In this document: piece by piece, positions 45,572 to 57,175 of the stretch | Numbering within the stretch: position 1 is the first letter of the stretch | Layout of the letters: each line of letters opens with the position of its first letter | Source: Chamaecyparis obtusa | Taxonomy: Eukaryota > Streptophyta > Pinopsida > Cupressales > Cupressaceae | Assembly: GCA_027943335.1 (NCBI GenBank) | Contig: BSBK01002160.1 | Location: 1,571,001-1,635,000 of the forward strand | DNA: 64,000 nt | Direction of reading: 5' to 3' | Translations under genes and position numbers: made by a program | Notes under the pieces: generated by a model | Told to the model about the DNA's origin: nothing | Seen by the model: the letters and a program-made list of their open reading frames with translations, nothing else | Databases searched by the model: none

Positions 45572-45670
45572 ATGGCAGTAAATCTGTCTTCAGCGACTGT
45601 AATTCCATCGGCTAGGTGGAAATACGTCCTTTGTTTGGATAGAGACCGAATAAAGCTGTACTGTGATTGA
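45572..45670 (+). other. Possible captured first exon (32 codons)
   Basis: A short frame MAVNLSSATVIPSARWKYV ... ending in TGA. Its composition is less AT-rich than its surroundings, and the Ala/Ser-rich start resembles an organelle-targeting leader. A GT donor-like site lies within the CGGCTAGGTGG stretch near 45612. There is no second exon in view and no family match that I can make, so this is only a candidate. Confidence 0.25.
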
Positions 45671-48493
45671 ACTTGTATTGAATGAGGAAACTAAAAAAGT
45701 TTAGGTGAGAGCATTTGTGTGATATATGATTTTTGGGGTGTGTGTGGGTTATGTGGATGTTGGGTATTTTCATTTTTATATAATAATATATAAAAACATA
45801 TTAGATTCAATTTTTATTATAATTGTTTGAACAACTATTTTTTGAGCATATATAAATTGAATATAATATTTTTTAAAATGTTTTTTAAATTATTATTTTT
45901 ATTATCTTATTTATAATATATAATAAAAAAGAAATAATATGTAAATAAGAAAAAGATTTAAAAAATCTTTAAAAATTAGAAAGCTTTCTCAAATTCACCA
46001 AAATGTAGTAGGAATGTTTGAAATAATAATTCAATTGAGAAATCAAAATTAAAACCTCAAAGATTAGAATAAGAATTTTGCATAATTATAACCACTATTT
46101 TGGCTCTCAATTTTTTTAGGAGATATTTGTGAAACTAGTGGCCCATGAATATGTATTTAAGGAGCTCCATGAGGCCATGAGATAAGCCAAGTACTTGCCT
46201 TTAATTTTTTAATTAATTATAACCTATAACTTATAACTTATAATTGAAGTAATTTAATTTTTTTATTTTTATAATTATAAATAATTATTGAATTGTTATA
46301 CTTATTTATAAAAAAAGTAATTAATTTTAAAATTGAGTCCATTTACAGTTTTACTATTTTTCACAAATAATAGTTAAAATTATTGTTTACATAATGAAAA
46401 CATGACAATATTTAATGAAAAATATAAATATTATTAATTATAATTTTCATTATATAGTATAAATGCTATAAAAGTAAAAATTTAAAATTTAAAATTTTAA
46501 AAATTGAAATGATATAAAAACCACTTTTTAATTCTATTTTATTACTTTAGGCCTTTTTTTTCAAATTTTAGACTACTCATTTCATCACAGTACTTTATGC
46601 CATGAAGATTTGCTAACCTAACCATTTTAAAAATATTCATAAATTCTTTTTTTTACCTACCTTATTTCATTTACTAAAATAGCCTTCTTAATGTTTTTGA
46701 CCTAGGTGTAGTGTTATAACCAATCTCAATGCTCTTATCATGTCTATATGGATTTGATTCTAAAGTTTTTATTAGAGATATTGGCTATAATATATTTAGA
46801 TCAAGTTTGACATCTTCCAAAACAAGCTAGTTTATGATATTACAATATTACAAGATGGAAGACTATTTTCTTATATTCTAGATATTTAATAAGCCAATTC
46901 AAACTTTTTATTTGGGTTTCTTCTTGGAATACATCACATTAGATCATATTATATTATTGTGATATTATTTCTTTGCAATTTATTGTGCAATCAATATTAT
47001 TCTATTATTTTTTATCAAATTTAACTTTGAAGGTTAGACTTTCTTTTCTTAAAAGATGTTGTACTATTGTAAAATCATCTATAGCTTTTTAAAAAATGGT
47101 TATTAATGTTTGAATAAAAAATGATAGATAATTTTTCTCTTTAGTTAATTCTAAGAATTGTTCATTGTTAGTTTAATCATGTTGCTCAACCTACAAATTG
47201 ATGCAGTTATGGCAGGAGTTTCCCCAATGGATATAGTCTAACCATGCAGCTTGAGTAAACACAATGAAAACAATCAATAGAATGAACAACAATGAACAAA
47301 ATACATGCCCATTTAGGCCTTCACATCATCTCAAATTCAATAATTTACATCATATTATCCAACCACATGTTAGCTTACGCTTGAGGCACACATGCATGAT
47401 TACAACTACAAATCTAGATCCATGCTGGATGCTAACCTCTAAAAGAACAACTACTAAGAGATACCAAACTAGGGAACAAATGCTACAATATATACAAGTT
47501 CACAAGCCACAAGTCAGCCAAGGAGATCAAATTCTCCAATGATGAAGAAAATATATTAAAACAAATAGGCCAAGACCCAAATCATAAGGAACACCTCAAT
47601 ATTGATATGGAATGAAGCACACTCACACAAGGAGGTCAACCATGAGAATGAGATCATCAAACAATGCACCAATTAGATTGGCAAGCCATGGGAAAACTTT
47701 GCAAGAACAGAAAACTCAAGTAAGCTATTAGTGTGAAGAACATATATGATCGAACTAAAAAATTGAGAGATATCCATTAACAAAGAAAGGATCAAGATGC
47801 AAACTAGGACCAAGATTCCATATGATGTTCAGAACATGCTAGAAGGTTCACACGAGCCAATGAGCCAACTAGGAGGAATCCCACACAAAACATTGAAACT
47901 GACTACTATCCTACAAACTAAAAACAAACTAAAAGGAAAATCATGTTGGTTGATGGAAGATTGCCAAGAACCCCAAGATTCTCCTACATCATAAATTATT
48001 AATTATATTTAATGTATAATAAAATAAAATTTAGATATATTAAATACATCTATTTAAGAAAGTGCAGAACAAATAGTACAGAGTCTTCTGTGGAGACCCT
48101 TTTACCCATCATACAAATGTTCTCATCCAAATTTTATTATAGTTTCCTCATTCTATTCAAAATCAATTAGAGTACTTATTCCTTCTATTTTTCAAAAGTG
48201 AAAGTATTTCCAACCAATGAATGGTATTACAAACATTGAAAATAGAATTATAATAATTCACTGATAATAATGATTTATCTTTTTTTATTTATGTTCAAGC
48301 TTTCATGCTTTCTTAACACTGGGATATAAAATTTATAGAGGAGAAGAATAAATAATTAACCGATAAGACTATTCTTGGTCTCAAGTTATAACATTTAACC
48401 ATCAAATCTCACTTACAAAACATTTCAAGGCTATGACAGATTGGGGAAAATGGTGCTAGAATTAATGTGAGTTTACATTGTTAAAGGAGATAC
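45671..48493. other. AT-rich intergenic sequence
   Basis: No gene recognised. Holds partial copies of the repeat family: CCAAGTACTTGCCTTTAATT near 46185 (unit A start) and TTCATGCTTTCTTAACAC near 48302 (also at 26642 and, inverted, near 45520). Two frames at 47264-47542 and 47797-47994 look accidental. Confidence 0.4.
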
Positions 48494-50013
48494 TGTTAAT
48501 TGATGGTGATGATGATGAAGAATGACCAATATCATAGGTATACATGATTGTAGAAGGAGTATATCGGTTATTATTTTGTCATTGATGTCAAGCAATTGAT
48601 TTCTAGTTTGTATTAAGTTTCCATATCATTTGGAGTATGATATAAGTTGAGTGAGTTATAGGAAAAAGAAAAAGTGAAAAGTTGTGAAGTTGAAGACCTT
48701 AATTGGGAAACTAATACAGATCAGAAAATGATACAGTTATATTGATTTAGTTGTTTTCTACTTTACTTTTGATTATATCAAGTGTAAAAAGATTGGACAA
48801 GTGAGTAAACAAGATTGGTCAAGTCGGTAAACAAAATAGTTTGGTTACCAAGCAGGAAAATTTATTCAGTAAAAGGAAAAGTTATTCGATAAAGGGAAAG
48901 TAAGTCAAGAAAATGAGTACACGAAGTTAGTTTCCTTGTGAAGAAAACAAATTTTTGATTGAAGGATAAGATGTTAGTCACTGAGAAAGGAACATAAATT
49001 AAATACAAGGATCAAAATAATATTTAATGATGAGCCACAGTGATTTGGAAGATTCTAAGGATGAGGAAGAGTTACTTGAAGAGATCTACAATCATGAACA
49101 TTCAAGGTGATGATCTATGGAAAGATCTAAGTGGCAAAAAGTGAAGGTACAAGTTCCAAGAAAATTTCAAGTTCTAAGGTGATGACAATATATTTTACCG
49201 AGTTCCAAATTCATTGAATTAGTTTATAAGGATGATCTAATGGTTGAGAATAATCAGTGGAAAATGTAATAAAGGAGATTAAGAGGCAAAACATAGTCTA
49301 TTTAAAGGTGAAATTGTATCTAAAGTGAGATGACAAAGTTGAAAGGTGGATGTGTAACTAAATGATGCAGTGAAGAAGAAAAAGGTTGAAATCCAAGTCT
49401 GCAAGTGGAATTTGATGAAGTGTTGAGGCTAATGGAAAGTGAAGGAAATAAGTGAAGAAAAAGAGTGCATATGAGATCTGACTAAGAAAGAGGTAGTTGT
49501 AGATTTACAGATCAATTTTTATACTATTCCTTATTAACATTTATAGAAAAAAAATCTCTTAATTGAGTGGAATTAATAGTCTTATTGTAAAACCTTTAGC
49601 AAGGTGACATTCTAGATGAGTGTTTGAAGACCTTTACTTAGACCACTCCTAACAAGGTAAAGATCCTAACAGATCTAAGGAAAATCCCCTAATAGGATCA
49701 CATTTAACAATGTGCATTTCAATCTTTAACCAGATTAGCTTTTAACCAAGCATACTTCAGAAGAGTATTTATTTCTAAGTAGGTGACAATTCCCATAGTG
49801 TTTTTTCCCAAATTGGGTTTCCACGTTAAAAACTAGTGTTATATGTGTTGAATATTTCTTGTGAACGATATTGTTGATTGAGAAAGTTATTTTAATTTTA
49901 TCAATTAATATTGAAGTTTTTCTGATAGAGTTGTTACCATGTTGAATTAGATAAAGTATTAAGGTTTAATGAATTACTGATTATTGATTCACCCCCCTCT
50001 CAATAATCAAACA
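48494..50013 (+). repeat. Copia-4 5' LTR (start approximate)
   Basis: The end is fixed by AATCAAACA directly before the primer site. The start at TGTTAATTGATGG is inferred from TG/TGTT...AACA symmetry, without a second LTR to compare. Length is about 1.5 kb. Confidence 0.65.
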
Positions 50014-50015
50014 AT

Positions 50016-50027
50016 TGGTATCAAAGA
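50016..50027 (+). other. Copia-4 primer binding site
   Basis: TGGTATCAAAGA, a variant of the initiator tRNA-Met complement, two bases after the LTR. Confidence 0.85.
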
Positions 50028-50092
50028 TAAGTACTCTAAAGAGATAAGTTTTAAAGACTTGAGTATTTAAGATCCAAAGATGTATAAGAGGG

Positions 50093-51017
50093 AGGAACCA
50101 AAGATGAATAAGGAAAACTTCTCTACATGAAAAAGTGGGACGAGGCTACACATATATGGAATTAGAGAGTATTCTATATACTATCTTGATAATGAGTATT
50201 CACGACCACCACTTGGGCCTATGATAATTGAACAAGTAAGAGAAAGACAAGATCACACACAAGTTATGATTGAGATATCTTATGTTCTCACCAACCTACA
50301 ATTCAATGCTCTAAAAGGGTATGATACAACAAGACAAATGTGGGACAAGCTTGCATTAGTATATGGTGGAGATTTGTATGTTCAAATGGAAAAAGCTGAA
50401 AATTTGAAAGGTAAATTTGATTCTATGAGAATGAAAGATGGTGAAGATGTTACACAATATAGTACGAGATTGGAGGATGTTGTAAGTGTTATCCAAGGTG
50501 CCAAAGGACATATTGAAGATGAAGATGTAAAAAGTAAAATACTAAGGATATTTTTTCCTATATATGCCATCTGAGTGTCTGCAATACAAGAAATGAGATC
50601 CATTCCTCAGATGCATGTTTCACTGGATGTTACAATCAGTAAGTTGATTACTTTTGAGCTGAATGATTTTGATAATAGTTTACTCGCCACTTCTAAGATT
50701 GAGTTTTCATTCAATTCATCGTTGAATATTGGAAAGTCTAGAGAGTCTAGATCTAGTGATGGTTATGCTAGAATTGCAAGTGAAAAATTTTAGAGTTATA
50801 AGAGTGATTTAGAGAGTCTATTTGAAGAGGAAAGACAACAAGAAGAGTTTGAAGCTTTACTAGCTAGGAGGCTACTGAGACAAAAAGGAAAATACTGAGG
50901 TAAATTACCCTTGAAATGTTTTAATTGCAACAAGATTGGTCACATTGCATCTAGATGTCCTGAAAACAACAATGATGGGAAGAGAGACAATCGAGATAAC
51001 AATAAAAGAGAAAAATG
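50093..51017 (+). pseudogene. Copia-4 gag
   Basis: ATG at about 50093, stops in the first 30 codons, then a long reading with TRQMWDKLALVYGGD, QMEKAENLKGKFDSMRMKDG and EDVTQYSTRLEDVV. A zinc knuckle CFNCNKIGHIASRCPENN follows near 50917, with all Cys/His present. Stops near 50572, 50791, 50896 and 51016. Typical of copia gag with a UBN2-like fold. Confidence 0.88.
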
Positions 51018-51358
51018 ATTCAAGAGATACTGAGATTTCAATAATAAAGGTAAGTAGTCATGATAGATTACTGAAAAAGGACTAACCAATGTATATTTTG
51101 ATGAAGATGAAGGTGTAGAGGTTGTGTATGATGCTATCAAGGATGACTCTGATGAGGAAAGGTATGCCAAGGAAAAAGATTTAGTTTCTCATTTTAGTAA
51201 GAATGATACATGGATAATTGATGGTGATTATTCACACCACATGACTGGTGACACACATAAGTTCATTACTATGGAAGATCATGATGGTGATTATATTAGA
51301 TTCAGTAATGATGCTCCATATCCCATGAGAGGTAAAGGTTGTATAATTTTGATGGATA
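51018..51358 (+). pseudogene. Copia-4 protease, part left of the CACTA element
   Basis: Reads TWIIDGDYSHHMTGDTHKF near 51210. The copia active-site D-S-G-C is altered to D-G-D-Y, so catalysis is lost. It is followed by G-K-G-C-I-I-L-M-D and the CACTA insertion point. Several stops lie between gag and this box (51016-51063). Confidence 0.85.
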
Positions 51359-51388
51359 CACTCTAGTTTTGAACCATTTTTTGATGCA
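51359..51388 (+). repeat. CACTA left terminal inverted repeat
   Basis: CACTCTAGTTTTGAACC then ATTTTTTGATG, imperfectly matching the right end. Confidence 0.8.
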
Positions 51389-51609
51389 CTATTGATCAAA
51401 GTTTCTACCCAACTCAGTCGAATAGTCAACCAATTGGTTCATCGCTATTATCTATGTCAAAATATTGACCCATTTTTGTAACCGTAAAGTAATTGATGCC
51501 AATATTGGTAAAAAATGAGGGCAATCTAGGCCAAAAATAGCATTGGAAAATGTTGGTATATTGATCGATCTTTTGACCAATATAGATTAATATTGTCAAA
51601 AAAATTGGT

Positions 51610-51717
51610 CGCTCCGACTAGGATGCCAAACTTGCAACGATCATATTTCAACCACATTTGGTCAAAATATTTATCCGCTCTGACCAGGATGCCAAACCCA
51701 TGACGCCACATTTCAAC
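51610..51717 (+). repeat. Subterminal tandem duplication of the CACTA element
   Basis: CGCTCCGACTAGGATGCCAA and CGCTCTGACCAGGATGCCAA begin two units of about 66 bases, each next to a TTGGTC motif. Confidence 0.8.
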
Positions 51718-52719
51718 ATAGCATGGTCAAATTTTAGACTAAACTAGGCCACACTTGCGATAAATGTGAGTTGAAATTTTGACGCAATGCAGAGTGTTTA
51801 AAAAAAATTGAAGATAAATCTATCTAGTTTTTACTACCTATCATTCTTTGGGATATCTTTCAAGGGTTCTATAAATTGATGGTCTATATTTTGGTGGGTG
51901 TCTTGTATGGGCCTATGAACTTTTTTATCTTTTCTTTTTTTGCAATCCTACAACTAGATTTTGATACGTGGATTGCTTGTAAGGAACTTTGATACCACCA
52001 TTTCAATAGTTCTTCATATGATAGTTTTCTATGCAGTCCCTAGTCTAGGCTTTATTTGTAGATTTTTTATCTCAATATTAAAATAATTAATTTAGTTAAA
52101 TAAAGCTTTATGTCCCAAACACAATGATAACTAGGATGTGAATTTAATCCTTTTGACAACTAAAGAGCCAAAAAAGATAACAGACGGTTCAATATAACCT
52201 ACAACTTTGTCCATGTAAGAGTTTAACTCTAAAATTTATGGTATGAAGACCTCCAACTTGCAGCTAAGAATATGATATTGAATATTTATGACTTATTTTA
52301 AAAATTTAGGAAAACTTAACCATTTCTGTAGTGATTACTTAAAAAAAAGTATACTTGATCGATGACTCAATATTTGTAGCCTCGTAGAAACTTTTCCTTT
52401 CTACTTCAATATCTTTCCTTGATAATTCTTGATCTCCTCAAAACCACTAGAAAAAAAATAATGACAACAGAACTTGCTACTTTAGAAAATTGCATCAATA
52501 CTTAACTTCAACATTACAATCATGAAGGGTGTAACAAAATCTGATATGCTAATAGACTTGAACTCATTTTGCACAAAATGGCATTAAGCATGGATTTTGG
52601 TTTACATGTGGTACATCAATTCCTTCACTGAAGAAATTATCTATTACATTTATAATTGTTTATTTAGGTTCCATAGCACTAGCATATACACAAAAAGAAT
52701 CTGTATTAAAAAAAATGGA

Positions 52720-52751
<32 letters not shown>

Positions 52752-53170
52752 AACTTGTTAAAAAAAAAGAGACCACTGAGGAAAATTAACAACATTACCC
52801 AACTCTTTCTCTCAAGCCAAAGACTCAGTGTGTTCAATTGCCCAGACTAGCAATCAATTGTAGGTTGAGTATATCTGTCAGGCCCTCCTATAGTTTGAAC
52901 GAATTAAGAATAGAAGATAGGAACTGATTTAACACTTCACCTACTCAAAAAAACAAACCAATGAAATAATCCACATTAGGCCAAGAGAGGTTGACACTTC
53001 AATACGAGAATACTTACACAAAATGAAGCCGAATCGTGCCAGACAATGACAATGAGAATTCCAAACTCATTCTAATATTTATCTTCATGTGTCCAAACTC
53101 ATTCTATTGCTTGTTGCCAGTGGGTCATAGTTAGTGATTGGGAGAGCCCTGTTTTGGTAGCAATCATGTA
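51718..53170. other. CACTA interior, no gene recognised
   Basis: AT-rich. Contains a TA microsatellite at 52726-52752 but no coding signal. Confidence 0.4.
52726..52752. repeat. AT dinucleotide microsatellite
   Basis: Twenty-seven bases of alternating A and T. Confidence 0.9.
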
Positions 53171-53742
53171 GTACAAGCACTAGAATTGAGTTTTTTGGCA
53201 CGGGCTGAGAAATTTGTGTATATCAACATGCGATAGAGTTTGGGGGTTTTCAGTATTTAAATACATCTGTGGGATGTATTTTAGAGTTTAGATATACAGG
53301 AAGAATGATCATGAAAAAGATATTTATGTTTTTCATTCTGAGAAGATCCAGAGTGATTTTGAGTCATAGAGGAAATGCCCTAATCCTTCAAAAAGTGCTA
53401 TTTCAGTGAGTTCTTATCACTTGAGGGACAAAATATTATCTATTGAGTTGAAAAGAAAATCAAATGATCAACAGATAATTTTTTGTTCCTCAAGTGATCA
53501 GAACTTGTCGAAATACAACTTTTTAAGGATTAGGGCATTTCCTCTATGACTCAAAATCACTCTGGATCTTCTCAAAATGAAAAACAAAAATATTTTTTTC
53601 ACAGCCATTCTTCCCATATATCCAAACTCTAAAATACATCCCACAAATGTATTTAAATACTAAAAAATCCCCAAACTCTATCGCATGTGATATACAAAAA
53701 TTTCCCAGCCCGTGCAAAAAAACTTAATTCTAGTGCTTGTAC
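53171..53742. mobile_element. Foldback MITE-like element, 572 bp
   Basis: Terminal inverted repeats begin GTACAAGCACTAGAATT at 53171 and end AATTCTAGTGCTTGTAC at 53742. Nearly the whole element folds back: GAGGAAATGCCCTAATCCTT near 53369 pairs with AAGGATTAGGGCATTTCCTC near 53515. Arms are about 270 bases. No coding sequence. The target duplication is not clear. Confidence 0.85.
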
Positions 53743-53950
53743 CGAGACCTTAAATTATTGAGATTCTCTTTGTTTCAAGAATAGTTTAACATTCTCTACT
53801 TGACAGGGCCAACCACGTGAAGGTGGAAGGTCATTTGACCCCTCCTACGAGATTCTTATGATCCTTTACAACATTTTAAGACCTCTAAGATGTACTCTTA
53901 GGGATCGTAAACGGTCATAAAGGGTCATAAGGGATCCTAGGACACAAAAA

Positions 53951-54690
53951 ATGAGAAACATAATTGTAGGTATCATGGTCACATTTTTTTGGAGACACCA
54001 TAATTGAGTGGTATACCCAAATGATGGAGAGAAACTTCTGCACCTCTGGTTCTAAGTTGTTCTCCATCCCACAATGTCAACTTGGAATCAGAGGTGCAGA
54101 AGTTGCACTCCATCTGGGTATACAACTCAATTATGTTGTCTCCAAAAAATGTGACCATGATGCCTACAATTATGTTTTCCAGCTATTGTGAAATCTACAT
54201 TTATGTTTCTCAGCTCTCTGTAGTACTCTTCTTCAATCTATGTTCGATGATAAGCATCTTCTTCTTCTTACTAATTACAACTAGAGCTTCCTTTTCATCT
54301 GGATTCAACTCCACAATAGCTGAGAAACATAAATGTAGGCATCATGGTCACAAGTTTTTGGAGACAACATAATTGAGTGGTATACCCAGACAATGCAAAA
54401 CAACCACTACTCCTCTGGAACCAGAGGAGTAGTAATTTCTTTGTATCGTTTGGGTATACAACTCAATTATGTTGTATACCCAGACAATGGAGAGAAACTC
54501 TTGCATGTCCGATTCCAGGTTGACTACATTTGTTTCTCATGAATACAAGGTCCAACAAATGTATTCAATTTGTAATTGGAGCTGTAGAAGTTTCTCTCCA
54601 TCGCTTGGGTATACAACTCAATTACATTGTGTCCAAAAAAGTGTGACCATGATGCCTACAATTATGTTTCTCAACTATTGCACGAAATCT
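53951..54690. repeat. Cluster of nested foldbacks
   Basis: The phrase ATGATGCCTACAATTATGTT and its reverse complement, and the phrase GGGTATACAACTCAATTA and its reverse complement, recur several times. They form at least three overlapping hairpins (53951-54052 with 54088-54183; 54318-54392 with 54600-54680; an inner pair around 54393-54590). Confidence 0.8.
54214..54313 (-). pseudogene. NOG1: NOG1 (nucleolar GTP-binding protein 1) fragment, second copy
   Basis: The minus strand reads L-N-P-D-E-K-E-A-L, then K-K-K-K-M-L-I-I-E-H-R-L-K-K-S-T-T-E-S and a stop. It repeats the middle of the larger NOG1 fragment at 54966-55345 with several differences, and lies between two hairpin arms of the foldback cluster. 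Confidence 0.75.
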
Positions 54691-54732
54691 ACATTTATGT
54701 TTCTTAGCTGTCGTGTTTATCTGCATGTTTTT

Positions 54733-54780
54733 ATGTGTTTGGGAAGACATCTTTCTAGCCTGGGCCTGGATCCTTTGGTA
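54733..54780 (+). pseudogene. NOG1: NOG1 C-terminal fragment on the plus strand
   Basis: Reads L-G-R-H-L-S-S-L-G-L-D-P-L, matching M-G-R-H-I-S-I-L-G-L-D-P-F of the larger fragment but on the opposite strand. This implies that an inverted duplication took part in building this region. Very short, so confidence rests on the match to its neighbour. Confidence 0.6.
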
Positions 54781-54965
54781 ATTAGCTTCATAATAATGTA
54801 GATGATACATGAGAAATTAGCTTTCCAAGAAAAATCCCATAAATGAACTATGCGTACCCCAATTCCTATGCCCTCTGTGCGTACCCAAATGATATATTTG
54901 AAACAACAAGAGTAAGGCTTAAAGAAGTTAATTTTGCATCACTAGATAGATCTGTATATTTTATC

Positions 54966-55345
54966 CACAATGACCAAACTTAAAAGGATCCAATCCGAGG
55001 ATAGAAATATGTCTTCCCATTCTGTTTAAGCAATATTCCTTGTTCTTGTCAAACTTCCTTGGTACGTTAGACATGCTCTTTGTAGTACTCTTCTTCAATT
55101 TGTGTTTGACGATAAGCATCTTCTTCTTCTTCCTAATTCTAGAAAGAGGTTCCTTTTCATTAGGATTAAACTCCACTTCCCCCATCTCATCATCCTCATC
55201 ACCCTTAGTTGCCATCCTAAGCCCTTCTTCCCTCTCCAATTCTTCAAGCCTCTACAAGATATCTAGATCAATAAAGTCTACAATGTTGTGTCCATCCATG
55301 ATCTCAGGAATATCTTCTTTCCACTCTTCATTTTCCAAAATATGC
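54966..55345 (-). pseudogene. NOG1: NOG1 (nucleolar GTP-binding protein 1) C-terminal fragment
   Basis: Minus-strand reading: ENEEWKEDIPEIMDGHN, D-F-I-D-L-D-I-L, a stop, RLEELEREEGLR, an acidic stretch, N-P-N-E-K-E, IRKKKKMLIVKHKLKKSTTK, NVPRKFDKNKEY and MGRHISILGLDP. Plant NOG1 proteins have this same series (EIMDGHNV.DF.DPDIL, RLEELEREEGLR, IRKKK, KKSTAES, VPRKFDKD, RMG.QLS.LGLDP). NOG1 is a GTPase needed for 60S ribosome assembly. Only the C-terminal tail is here, with two stops and no introns visible; the GTPase domain is absent. It is enclosed in the CACTA element, so it is a captured gene piece. Confidence 0.85.
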
Positions 55346-55710
55346 CACATTCTTAAGACTCATGACTCTTCAAATTCTCTTGTTTCCTTCAGACCTCCAA
55401 ACATGTGTACTGTGAGATTTCCTCCAACAAATGGACTTGTGATAATTTTTAGAATAGTACATGTGTTGGAAGGAAATCTCATAGTACTACTTAGGCCAAT
55501 CTAAATTTTCATCACCTGTGCATATAAGAGTTGATCATAGAAGGTATATGCATAGGTGAAAAACATGCATAGTTGACCAAGCAATACTAGGAGCTAGACC
55601 CAACACCAAATAGATTTATGGTGATTTTCATAATAGTACATCTGTTACTAGATAAGCTCCCAGTAGTGCTTAGGAAAATATGCATGTTCATCACCTGTGC
55701 ATATGAATTA
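55346..55710. repeat. Duplicated segment pair
   Basis: AGAATAGTACATGTGTT..TCATCACCTGTGCATATAAG (about 55450-55530) and ATAATAGTACATCTGTT..TCATCACCTGTGCATATGAA (about 55631-55708) are two copies of the same sequence about 182 bases apart. Confidence 0.65.
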
Positions 55711-56341
55711 GCTCTAATGGAAGATACAATCACAAAATTCTACATACTCCTTATTTTGTTCTGGGTTGATATTGTTAGACATGGTCTTTTTTTAATGGAA
55801 TGAATCGTCACTTGTACATTGACTAGAATGTTGGTGGAAGAAGGATGATTTGTTTGCAACCTGTAGATACACAGACACTAAACAACTATTTTTTCAACTC
55901 TAATTTTCTCAACACAAAGGGACATTTATCATAGCCATAAAAACGTGATTGTTTTAAAATGGAATACACCAAGGAGTACCATTAGAAATATTGACCATTT
56001 ACAATCATGAATAGTTAACCTAAATCAAATAGCTCATATGAAGTGGCTCTAATGGAAGATACAATCACTAAATTTTGCATACTCCTTATTTTGTTCTAGT
56101 TCGATATTGTCAGACATGGTCTTTCTTGAATGGAATGACTCATTACTTGTACATTGACTAGAATGTTGGTGGAAGAAGGATGATTTGTTTGCAAAAAAAA
56201 TTCAACTCTAATTTTCTCAACACAAAGGGACATTTATCATAGCCATAGAAACATGATTATTTTAAAATGGAATACACCAAGGAGTACCATAAAAAATATT
56301 GACTATTTACAATCATGAATAGTTAACCTTAATCAAATAGC
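55711..56341 (+). repeat. Tandem duplication, period about 335 bp
   Basis: GCTCTAATGGAAGATACAAT begins copies at 55711 and 56046. Both run through ACTAGAATGTTGGTGGAAGA and GGAATACACCAAGGAGTACC to AATCAAATAGC. Copy 2 lacks about 30 bases. Confidence 0.9.
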
Positions 56342-56472
56342 TTATTTTTTTATTAGCATGTGTAGTCTCTGTGTATATGAAAAATGAATGAAATATCAAG
56401 CTACAATAAAATAGTGAACATAAATTCAAATTCAAGGCCTAATTTATCAAGAGAAACAAACATTAGGATGAA

Positions 56473-56745
56473 AGAAAAATCATTAAGACTATAGAAAAAT
56501 CATTAGGACTATAGAAAAATTATTAAGACTAGAAAATCAAGTTCTAGAAAAATCATTACGACTATAGAAAAATCACTTAGACTAGAAAATCAAGTTCTAG
56601 AAATGGACAGTTCTGATGCTTTTACATTACAACAATTGAGCATTCATCATTTGGTATTGTGTACTCCATTTAAGTAGTCAACAATGGTCAAGAAATAAGA
56701 AAAATCATTAGGACTATAGAAAAATCAAGTTCTAGAAATGGACGG
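56473..56745 (+). repeat. Minisatellite of about 21 bp units
   Basis: Units of the form AAAATCATTAGGACTATAGA repeat several times from 56473 to 56606, interleaved with ATCAAGTTCTAGAAA. A second small cluster lies at 56697-56745, next to a duplicated CAATTGAGCATTCATCATTT segment. Confidence 0.8.
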
Positions 56746-57175
56746 TTCTGATATTGCTTTGCCATTACAACAATTGAGCATTCATCATTTAGTACTTCTT
56801 AGTGTATTCCATTTAAGTTTTTCAGTTGTCATGTTTATGTGCATGTTCTTTATGTATTTGGCTTCTCTCCCTCGCAAGGGATATGCCAATAGATAATTGG
56901 TTTGAAAGCATAATGATTTGACAGGTAGAAGGTTGGTTAATAGATTCTAGTCAGTTCTTTGTAGAGGGCAGTCTATTTCGAGTACACTTAATTTCTATGC
57001 AATTTTGGAGTACACTATTCCATAAGTACAGTTGAAACACCAGCGTATTGATTTGAAAGTTTAGAATGTGATCATTTCTTCATGGTAACGTAGGAAAATT
57101 TCCAGGCATATAGTTGTTCCTTTAAGGGAAGATTGTAGGGCCCAAATGATAGCCTTCAATTATATGTACTAATTG

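Noticed and set aside
47264..47994. Two plus-strand frames rich in Asn, Gln and Thr
   Set aside because: No domain, no flanking signals, and composition matches the AT-rich surroundings.
56473..56606. CRISPR-like array
   Set aside because: Units are contiguous, imperfect and without unique spacers, in a plant nuclear genome. It is a minisatellite.
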